Source: Chloromonas sp. AAM2
Taxonomy: Eukaryota > Chlorophyta > Chlorophyceae > Chlamydomonadales > Chlamydomonadaceae
Assembly (NCBI GenBank): GCA_004335635.1
Contig: QAXH01005932.1
Span: 1-10,716 of the forward strand
Direction of reading: 5' to 3'
DNA length: 10,716 nt
Position 1 is the stretch's first letter; each line of letters opens with the position of its first letter. Positions 1 to 7,030 of the stretch are shown piece after piece. The notes beneath the pieces are model-generated. The model had not been told where the DNA came from. It searched no databases and saw only the letters and a list, made by a program, of their open reading frames with translations. Made by a program: the position numbers and the translations under genes.

Positions 1-595
1 ACCTGCAACTCAGTGTGAGCAGCATCATTGTGCAGCGCACTGCATGAGTGGTTATGCCTCATGGCTCGCATGGCTCGTGTTGGCTGATGAGTTTTCATCC
101 ATGCGGCAGGGCGGCAGGCTATCCTTCTCACCAGCTTGCAGGGCGTCTGCAGCAGCACTGTGCAGTGAACCGCATCAGCCCATTATGCCTTGTGCTCGAC
201 AGCATGACTGGGGCGTTAGGGCAGCCCAGTTTGCACGGCTGTGCTGAATCCACCTGTGTGCTTCCTGGTCTTCGGCCTAAACAGCCCAGCACCAAGAATG
301 GCTGTGAATCTCACTGCTGTGTATATCACTGCACAGGCTGCAGAACAAGTGGTAACTGTGTTGTGGTGATTATTTTGTGAACTGCTTCAGGTACCCGTGG
401 GCCTGCTGCACCCCCACCAGGTGTGTTTGGTAACTGAACACGCAAATGCTCATGGTCGTTTGCTCAGAAACAGCTAGCAGCCGTATCAACCAAGTTCCAG
501 AGTACCAGCTTTGGGTGTGGAGTGCTGAATCTTATAGCACTGTGTTGAGCAGGATCAATTTGTTCATGCATGCACTCTTATCTCCATCTGTGCAG
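1..595. other. 5' flank, no confident gene
   Basis: No convincing coding exon is visible on either strand. Short open frames exist but are interrupted, overlap each other and show no recognisable domain. The stretch probably contains intron and, perhaps, undetected upstream exons of the gene that becomes clear at 596, because that exon begins in mid-codon after a good acceptor (tgtgcag, ending at 595). The first exon and start codon could equally lie outside the window. Confidence 0.5.
391..420 (+). other. Possible 30-base micro-exon of the split gene
   Basis: The stretch sits between an acceptor-like ttcag ending at 390 and a donor-like gtgtgt at 421. If spliced to 596, its reading phase fits: it leaves one base that completes an Ala codon and would add a short Pro/Ala-rich linker (TRGPAAPPP) before the SAM-like region. 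The 175-base intron this implies is in the range of the other introns of the gene. The phase match could be chance, and no further upstream exon was found to connect it to. Confidence 0.2.
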
Positions 596-3080
596 CAATC
601 GAGCCTAAAGGCGGACTGCTTCGATACTTGACTGGCCTTAGTGAGGAGCAGCGGGTGGATGTCTTCTCAAGGCTTGCTGCGGCTGGATACACACAACCAG
701 GCTTTGAGGACAACGTTGGCACCCTGACCAACGACATACTGGAGAAACTGGGCGTGGAGCCACAGGCGCTGCGCTCGGAGCTGCTGAAAGCCTTTGCCCT
801 GTTAGGTAGGTGACTGTGAATGCTTGTGCTGACGTGCAGCACATGCAGTGCTGCCTGCCTCACAACGCATGTTTTTGAATGTGCAAACCGGGTAGAGAGC
901 GGCTGAGTTCTTATGTTGTTGTGTGTTGTGCAGGCCCCAGTAAGGCAGTGGTACTTGTTGACGAACACGGCACTGAGGAGGCAGTGGAGTTTGATGGTAA
1001 ACGCGACTTCGAGCTATGGGCAGCCACTAACACTCTCAAGCTGTCACCCAAAGACGGTCGTAAGAAGGTAAGGTTGAGGAAAGGCATGACGTGACATTAA
1101 GACTCAAGGTCATATAAGGTGGCCCATGGGCTGACAAACTGACACTGTAGGCAGGTCTGGGTTTATGCCATGTGGCGGGATAGCCCTTATCCTCGACCCA
1201 CTGCCTCTTGATACAGGTCAGGGACTGCGGGGACACCTTGAAAATAGCTCATGTGCAATCATGTGCCTGTACAGTACATCAAGACATGGGAGCGGCTGCA
1301 GGATGGTGGGAGGTACTACACCACCCAAAACCTGCAGAAGAGGGTGAGTAGGGTTAGTGAAGTGCTACGATGGTACAATTTCTGTGATGCGGTACTCCCA
1401 TTTTCTGCATAGAAAGCAGTACATGGGCATCGATAGCATGTTGACACCCAAGCGTAGCATCACCATAGCTCAGCGCAAATCTTGTAGTAGGGCCAGCTTG
1501 CTGCATCAACTCAACTCCTTGGCAGGGCAAGTAAGTAGCAAGCCAACACATGAGCAGCACTCCAAGGTCAACCGAGAGTGTGGTGGCATCAGGGCTGTGG
1601 CATTGGCCATGATCTACATGCATTACTCATACATGACTATGGAACGCATCGTCTCTGGCTGCTGGACTATTCACAAATTCATATGTGCAAGACCACATCA
1701 TGCACCTTGATAAGTTGATGTTGAGGTTCTGGGCCACGTGTCAATGTAGCGGAGGCTGTGCAACTATCATGGATTCACATCCGTCATGTTTGCAGGTTGG
1801 TGACCTGGAGAACCGTGGAGATGCGGTCGACAAGGCCTTGGAGCACGAGGTCGCTGAGAGAGCGCTTGCTGATATGCGTATGCAACACAAAGAAGCGAAG
1901 CGCCTGTTTTGCGGCTCAGCAGGCCTGCTGCATAACAAGCGCCTGGGCACCACCAGGCAGTTTGATGAGATCATTGTGGCCGACAACTGCTACAAGGTCT
2001 TGGAGGTAAACGGGTGTGATAGTATGAACACCTGCACCTGTCCTATGGTCCTCAATATCACTGGGGGTGCATCCCACTGTCGTCGGATGAGTTTGGTCAC
2101 CCGTTCTAATTCCTCCGTTGGTGGTCTGTGGTACCAATGAGTGTGCAAGCAACTGTAGGAATATGGGCATAATGCAGATCCAAGCACAGCGGCTCTGCCA
2201 CTGGCAGTCGCGCAGGGTGAAAGTACAGGTCGTGCACTCAGCATGGACCTTTGATGTCACATTGTCCCAGTTTGATCTTGTGTGATGCAGGTGAAGCAGA
2301 CGGTGGACCCGGATGCTGCTCAGCAGCTGAGCACTGGCTTGGAGTTCATCAAGTGAGTGAAGTGTGTACACAATGCTACTGTGGTTGTGCACCATGTGTT
2401 TGTGAAACTGCTACCTGACTATCATCTTTGGCATTGGCATACACTCTGTGCTGTCATATTGTGCTAAAACAATTCACACCGCACACACATGTTATCGTAT
2501 TGTGCATGTGTTTCAACGTGCGAATCATTTGCTTAGACGGGAGGCTGTGCTGTTGTTATGTGCCTGTGCAGGCAGGGCATCGCAGATGGCCAGGCGGAGT
2601 TCAACTTTGCCAGGCGCAGCGACGGCACGCTAAAGGAGATGAAGGGAGCACTTGGAGGCCTGCTCCCTGTGGATAGGCAGCAGCTCAAGGATGAGTTGGA
2701 GCTGAAGATTGCTGAGGTATGTGAGAGTGTTTGACCTGTTGAGTAGCATGTGGTGTACAGTGGCCCACAGATTCCACATCAAACCTGGACAGATGTGACC
2801 TTCATATACCCTTGCTGTCTGATGTCTCAGCCTAGCAGATTCAACACGCCTTTCAATTGATTCTGATCTGCCCATCAGCACACAGGTGTGAGAAACTTGC
2901 AGCGATCTGGTACACCTGATGCTTGTTGTGTTGCAGGAAAATTGGGACTTGTACCTCGTCGGTGGTGGACGCGTCAGTCATGGCAGCTCTTGCTATGCAG
3001 TGCCACCACCAGCTCAGTGTGGAGCGCCTGACGGCATGGTCTCTGCAGCAGCAACACAACCCGTAGTGGACAGTGTGTAG
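596..3080 (+). CDS. Split gene: SAM-like domain plus putative PD-(D/E)XK nuclease fold (5' end unresolved)
   Basis: Eight exons join with consistent phases: 596-805, 934-1067, 1275-1343, 1417-1530 (or from 1420), 1796-2005, 2291-2352, 2572-2716 and 2937-3080, ending in TAG. Donors are GTAGGT, GTAAGG, GTGAGT, GTAAGT, GTAAAC, GTGAGT and GTATGT; most acceptors are tgcag-like. Together they encode 361 residues without a start codon. Residues 10-68 resemble a SAM domain (five-helix pattern ending in LEKLGVEPQALRSELLKAF). Residues 178-215 form a highly charged helix. Residues 230-250 read FDEIIVADNCYKVLEVKQTV: D232, E245 and K247 have the spacing of a PD-(D/E)XK active site, with the ExK split across exons 5 and 6. 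Residues 266-314 look helical; the last 47 residues are low in structure and rich in Ala, Pro and Val. Known for the fold: metal-dependent DNA cleavage. Inferred here: a nuclease-like role, not proven; substrate and cell location are unknown. The exon chain itself is well supported; the domain calls are moderate. Confidence 0.7.
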
Positions 3081-4008
3081 CTACCATGCTGCTTTGAAGG
3101 TGCAGCCTGTTGCTAAATAGCAGGTGGAATGGCAGTTCGGTGATTGCCGGTACTGTGCACAGCAGCAGAGAAAGTATCAAGCCACCTAAAAGTGTTAGCC
3201 TCTTGCGTCTTGCTCTTTACCTTCTTTTGCTTTTGTTACCTTGATTCAGATTATCAACTCTGTCCACGCAGGTTTGTCTGGGCAGTCGAACCATAAATGC
3301 TGATAACCTGGCAAATGATCAGTCAGAGCAACATGGGTCCAAGACATGTGGTTCACCCCTGAGGTCTGATTTTTACACCACCATGCATGAGTGGCAATTA
3401 CGACCACCAAGAAGTTCTTAGGATATGTCGCCCTTGGTGCACTGGCCGTGCCTTGGCAGTAAGCTGGCCGCACATGTGAAATGCAGAGATGCCACCAGAC
3501 TTGTAGGAGCGCTTGTGGACATCTTTTCGCTTGAATGCGGCACGCATCTTGGCTGGTGCCTCTCTCTGCCCTGCCTGTGAGTTTGCATGCATTCTGGGCA
3601 GGCTGGTCTGGTCTCTTGCATGCGTGGCAGCCGCCTTGCACTGAGATTCAGCGGGTGTAAGCAGGGGCTGTGCAAGTGGAGGTCCTTTTCTCTACCTGTG
3701 TTGAGCTGCAGGAGCTTGCCTGCCTATTTGCGTTGTAGCACTGCTGTAGCCCATGAGATGCTCAGTGCTTAGAAAGCGTTGCCGACAGCACTTGTTGCAC
3801 AAGCAAGCCAGGCGACACCCAACACCTTAAGGTTTCAGCTTGAAGACTGAGAGCTTTTGCCCAGCATTTGGCTATGGCACAGTCCTAAGCCAATGCAAGG
3901 GTTGGCAGCATTTGACAGTAGCTGGAGTGAGGCAGTTCGAAGTGATGTCCAGAACTGTCAGGGCCCAGTCTTACCCAGTGCTTCCAAAATGTCTACAGTA
4001 GCGTAACA
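3081..4008. other. Probable 3' UTR and intergenic DNA
   Basis: No plus-strand coding region continues after the stop at 3080. The first part is probably the 3' UTR. On the minus strand, 3592-3398 gives a short frame (reading MRAAFKRKDVHKRSYKSGG within it) with fair codon choice, but with no recognised family, no partner exons and overlapping competing frames, so it is not called as a gene. Nothing else convincing was seen. Confidence 0.5.
3656..3660 (+). promoter_or_regulatory. TGTAA, candidate polyadenylation signal of the split gene
   Basis: This is the first TGTAA after the stop at 3080, about 575 bases downstream. TGTAA is the established poly(A) signal in chlorophycean algae, where long 3' UTRs are common. 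A 5-mer is weak evidence on its own, so only transcript ends could confirm it. Confidence 0.35.
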
Positions 4009-4028
4009 GAAAGTGTTGCAACGCTTTC
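4009..4028. repeat. 20-base near-perfect palindrome
   Basis: The sequence gaaagtgttgcaacgctttc reads the same on the other strand except at one symmetric pair, which would form a G-T wobble in RNA. A related stretch (gaaagcgttgcc) occurs at about 3772. It lies about 230 bases left of the first repeat unit of the left array. Function is unknown. Confidence 0.6.
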
Positions 4029-4237
4029 CTTGTTGTATTGCACAAGTTCAAGTGTGTTGGGCACGACTGTTGTGGACTCCTGTTGCATGGTGTACAGTCA
4101 TGCATGATGGCTTCACTGAAGTTGCATCAGCCTTTCCCTCTGTAAGCCCCTCTGACATCAGACGTCAGCATGAAACAAGAGCAAGAGCAGCAACTCCAGC
4201 AACTTTCAGTGAGAGCATGGCAGCCAACTATAGGCGT

Positions 4238-4905
4238 CCATTGACAAGAGTCTGCCAGTGTGCTAGATGCCACCATGACCGTGTGTGGCAGCTGAAGTTT
4301 CGGTGTCCATTCCACTACGAGCTGATTTATGAATCCAAACCTGCTGGCGAGCAGACTTGCACACCTTCACATGTGGTTGTGGTGTCCGGTCCACTGCTAG
4401 CTGTTTTGGGGTTTCGGACCTGCAGACCAGCAGACCTGCAGACCTCCTCGGTCAAGTGCCTGTTGCATGGTCTGATGTTATGAGCACATGCTTCGGCCAA
4501 GCGTTCAGCCTGCCAGTGACACGAGTCTGCTAATGTGCTAGTTCGCTGGTCTGATGCCACCAAAACCGTGTGTTGCAGCTGAAGTTTCGGTGTTCATTGC
4601 ACTACGAGCTGCTTATGAATTCAAACCTGCTGGCGAGCAGACTTGCACACCTTCACATGTGGTTGTGGTGTCCGGTCCACTGCTAGCTGTTTTGGGGTTT
4701 CGGACCTGCAGACCAGCAGACCTGCAGACCTCTTCCGTCACGTGCCTGTGGGATGGTCTGACACAAATACCAGGTTTTGGCTTACAAGTGACGACGAAAT
4801 CCTGCCCGCGCTCTGGTTTACTGATCTGATGCCACCATAAGGCTATGGCCACTACTCGCTGTGTCATAGATTGAAATCTGAAGACCAGCAGACTTACAGA
4901 CCTGT
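4238..4905. repeat. Left repeat array, inverted relative to the right array
   Basis: Two units are clear, about 4238-4509 and 4510-4760, with corresponding points 275-287 bases apart (small indels). Each has, in order, the segments cagtgacacgagtctgc, gatgccacc, cactacgagctg, ctggcgagcagacttgcac, gtccggtccactgctagctg and ttcggacctgcagaccagca. A degenerate third copy at about 4765-4905 keeps ctgatgccaccataa and gaccagcagactta. All these segments occur as reverse complements in the right array, but the left units lack the extra hairpin arm found there. Reading frames crossing these copies translate the repeat (PADLQTS-type peptides) and are not genes. Confidence 0.85.
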
Positions 4906-5251
4906 GCATGACCTTGATGTCATACAACAGCCATTCATGGCCCAGTGCTAGGCCGTTCGCTATTCACTCTTAACTGTCTGGTATGCATCATCAGCTAGCA
5001 ACTGCCCATTGCCAGCAATCTACTCTGTCATACTCCTTTTCTGTGTGTGACAGGGGATCTGCACACCTCTTCAGTAATGTATGACGGCTTCGCCCACGAT
5101 GCATGCTACACCCTTCTGTCAACTCCCTCGTGTGGAAAGCCCCATCTTGCAAATCTCTAAATGTTGGTGACTTGCTCTTGCCGTCCCTGTATACCAGACA
5201 GTCGTCCCACTCCCCTGGCTGGCTCCTACGCTTTGGGATGTCTACGCAAAA

Positions 5252-5370
5252 TAGGCAAATTAGGCAGCAATCTTGTGTTCCTCCAAACTACTTGCTGCAT
5301 GTCATCATTAGTATGCTCCATCCTCTTCAAGACTTCTCCGGTGTCTTGCCTAATCTGCCTAATTTGCCTA
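5252..5370. repeat. Inverted repeat with 16-base perfect arms
   Basis: The arm taggcaaattaggcag at 5252-5267 is the exact reverse complement of ctgcctaatttgccta at 5355-5370, separated by 87 bases. Within the right arm the unit ctaatttgc/ctaatctgc is itself partly duplicated just upstream (5348-5358). It could form a stem or be the remains of a small inverted-repeat element. Confidence 0.7.
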
Positions 5371-5469
5371 GTTTGTACAAATCTCCTTGACACTCCTTGA
5401 CACAACATCTGCCGGCCAAGGGGCACATCTTGTGGCGCTCAAGATAGACGGTCTGATGCAGCGCCCTGA

Positions 5470-5665
5470 AATACTTTTTGGCGCCAAGACAGCATCTAGA
5501 CAGCGACGGGGCGCCCAGGGACACCTTGCGGTACCAATCCAGCGCCAACACGGTGCCATGGGGTGCCCTCGATTGGGCGCCCGGGGACTTCTGGCGGCGT
5601 CAAGAAGATGCCAGGACAGTGCCAAGACCACACCTTTGGACACCTTGTGGCACCAAGCTAACGAA
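5470..5665. repeat. Degenerate short repeat rich in GGYRCC palindromes
   Basis: The minus strand carries several variants of a motif close to TGTCYTGGCRCC: cttggcgcc near 5480-5489, cctgggcgcc near 5511-5520, cctggcatc near 5608-5616 and cttggcac near 5619-5626. The plus strand has ggcgcc, ggtacc, ggtgcc (twice) and ggcacc within about 180 bases. A matching pair is gacaccttgcggtaccaa at about 5519 and gacaccttgtggcaccaa at about 5639. It looks like an old, diverged minisatellite rather than a coding region. Confidence 0.45.
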
Positions 5666-5763
5666 ACTAGCCGGTTGTGATGTCTCTGTAGTGCACAGCT
5701 GCCTTTGCTTGCTGGCTTTGGAGGGTTGCAGAGGCCGCTCATGCTGCTGTGAGGATTCGATGC

Positions 5764-5775
5764 ATAAATTTGGTT
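5764..5775 (+). promoter_or_regulatory. AT-rich box upstream of the SET gene (ATAAATTTGGTT)
   Basis: An AT-rich 12-mer stands in otherwise GC-richer DNA 96 bases before the first ATG of the SET gene. The identical 12-mer precedes the nuclease gene at 7003-7014, in both cases shortly after a ttcga. It could act as a TATA-type element. The position fits, but chance identity of a 12-mer in 10 kb cannot be excluded. Confidence 0.35.
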
Positions 5776-5859
5776 CCATGCATGCCCCACTGCGTCCTGT
5801 CAAGGTGAACCTGACTCCTGCTCAAACACAACACACTGGATTGCCTGGCGCCTGCCACA

Positions 5860-6972
5860 ATGCAGTCTCACGCACAGGGGACCTCAATCATTGGATGCTC
5901 ATGCAGGTGCGCTTGCCACTTGCGTGCAGGAGGGACAGCGTACACCATGACTGTTGGCATGTTTGACCATGTGTACCACAGCATGTACCGGGAGTCCGGC
6001 GTGATTCGTGACCGTGTGCACGAGTTCAGGACTGCGGGTTGCAAATCCCCAACACCTAAGGCAATGGTACACCTGGTAGTGTATGATGAAGGCAGCGGCA
6101 AGGGGCATGGTGTCAGGATCGAAAGGGCTACCGGCGCTGACCAGCTGGATCCAGACAGTGTCCTGGTGCAACCTGGGGATGTGCTGGGCCTGATAACAGG
6201 CCTCGTGTACCCACCAGGCACCCAGGCAGCAGACAACTGGTTCAACTGGGATATGCGGTCTGACTCTGACATGGGCATGTTCCCCAAGGGCCTGTGCAGC
6301 GTGTTGGATTGCTCAAAAAGCACAACGATAGCCAGTCTGATCAATGCTCCCTCAGAAGGTGAGACACACAACTGCTGTGCCATCTCACATCCTCAGCGAG
6401 CATTCATGCTGCTGTGTGCTTGCCAGGAGCTGCGACATGGTGATGTGCTGCGCCTAAGCTATGCCCCGGGTGCCAATGCAGCAGCAGCTGGCTGGACACT
6501 GTTTGCTGATGTGATGTCCAACAACAGTTCAGGCCGGCTCCATCAATGTGTGTGCATACAGCGGCTGCTCCATGATTATGCAGATGGCAGAGGGCGCCCG
6601 GTGCCAGCAGTGCATCTTCAGGCACTCAGGGTATGGGGTGTGTATACCTCCATCAATGCTGCACGGCAGCAGGAGCTACCGGTGACGGCCCTGGCTTGGG
6701 CCAACGCTCCTCTGAAGTGTATATACTGTGTGACTGAGGGTGAGGATGATGCGGCGGAGTGCATAGTGCCCAACCTCTTGTATGAGCCAGCAACAGGGAT
6801 GCTGCACGTTAGTGTGGGTACGCAAGGCAAGTGCATGCGTGTTCCTATTGAGGCTTTGCCACGACAAGATGCGTTGCAGCTCTATGTCAACCTCCACCGC
6901 TGGAGCCCTGGCGGTTACCTGCAAAAGCTGTCACTGGCAGAGGTCCCGCCCTTGGGGCCCGTGCACCTTTGA
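5860..6972 (+). CDS. Divergent SET-domain protein, probable protein lysine methyltransferase
   Basis: An intronless frame of 370 residues. The SET pattern is read from motifs: G82-H-G-V-R (the GxG turn that binds S-adenosylmethionine), then QPGDVLGLITG at 104-114 (the usual 'I..Gd.ig.y.G' strand), LDCSKSTTIASLINA at 149-163 with N162 in the place of the NHS motif, HNC at 170-172, and LRHGDVLRLSY at 191-201 with Tyr201 as the expected catalytic tyrosine. The NHSxxPN motif is altered to LINAPSEGETHNC, closer to PRDM-like or other atypical SET proteins. No pre-SET cysteine cluster is seen. Residues 240-370 are unassigned. Known for the family: transfer of methyl groups from S-adenosylmethionine to lysines, often on histones, in the nucleus. 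Start 5860 is the first ATG after the AT-rich box; 5947 (cacc-ATG) is a good alternative and would remove 29 residues with no domain loss. The nuclease gene follows at once on the same strand, suggesting joint expression. The domain call is by motif only. Confidence 0.65.
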   Translation: MQSHAQGTSIIGCSCRCACHLRAGGTAYTMTVGMFDHVYHSMYRESGVIRDRVHEFRTAGCKSPTPKAMVHLVVYDEGSGKGHGVRIERATGADQLDPDSVLVQPGDVLGLITGLVYPPGTQAADNWFNWDMRSDSDMGMFPKGLCSVLDCSKSTTIASLINAPSEGETHNCCAISHPQRAFMLLCACQELRHGDVLRLSYAPGANAAAAGWTLFADVMSNNSSGRLHQCVCIQRLLHDYADGRGRPVPAVHLQALRVWGVYTSINAARQQELPVTALAWANAPLKCIYCVTEGEDDAAECIVPNLLYEPATGMLHVSVGTQGKCMRVPIEALPRQDALQLYVNLHRWSPGGYLQKLSLAEVPPLGPVHL

Positions 6973-7002
6973 CGGATGTACAGCCAAAGCATGCATTTTT
7001 CG

Positions 7003-7014
7003 ATAAATTTGGTT
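7003..7014 (+). promoter_or_regulatory. AT-rich box before the nuclease gene (ATAAATTTGGTT)
   Basis: The 12-mer is the same as at 5764-5775 and lies in the 58-base gap between the SET stop codon and the first ATG of the nuclease gene. If it works as a TATA-type element, transcription would begin at or after 7031, which would favour the second in-frame ATG at 7055 as the true start. Confidence 0.35.
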
Positions 7015-7030
7015 GCCTTTCCACTGTTTC

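Larger units (their letters stand above)
4906..5763. other. Noncoding stretch between left array and SET gene
   Basis: No supported gene was found here. Open frames exist on both strands but overlap heavily and show no domain. The stretch holds a 16-base inverted repeat pair (5252-5370) and a degenerate short-motif repeat (5470-5665), described separately. The last part may contain the promoter of the SET gene. Confidence 0.5.

Noticed and set aside
48..380. 110-codon plus-strand frame near the left edge
   Set aside because: It competes with an overlapping frame, is Cys/His-rich at random, shows no domain and has no phase link to the exon at 596.
3398..3592. Minus-strand exon candidate
   Set aside because: Codon choice is fair and a basic peptide results, but there is no family match, no reliable splice partners and there are overlapping alternatives.
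4554..4829. Frames crossing the repeat units (also many in 9220-10540)
   Set aside because: The peptides are translations of the repeat (PADLQTS, AGLQVR) on both strands in several frames, not genes.
5868..6383. 171-codon minus-strand frame
   Set aside because: It lies opposite the SET domain, shows no motif of its own and is a shadow frame.
6359..6426. A 68-base gtgag...tgccag stretch that looks like an intron in the SET gene
   Set aside because: Removing 68 bases would shift the frame, while the unspliced frame stays open and gives the expected spacing between HNC and the G-D-x-L-x-L-S-Y motif.
7013..7030. Extension of the nuclease frame to a TTG at 7013
   Set aside because: The context is nuclear and eukaryotic; in-frame ATGs at 7031 and 7055 are more likely starts.
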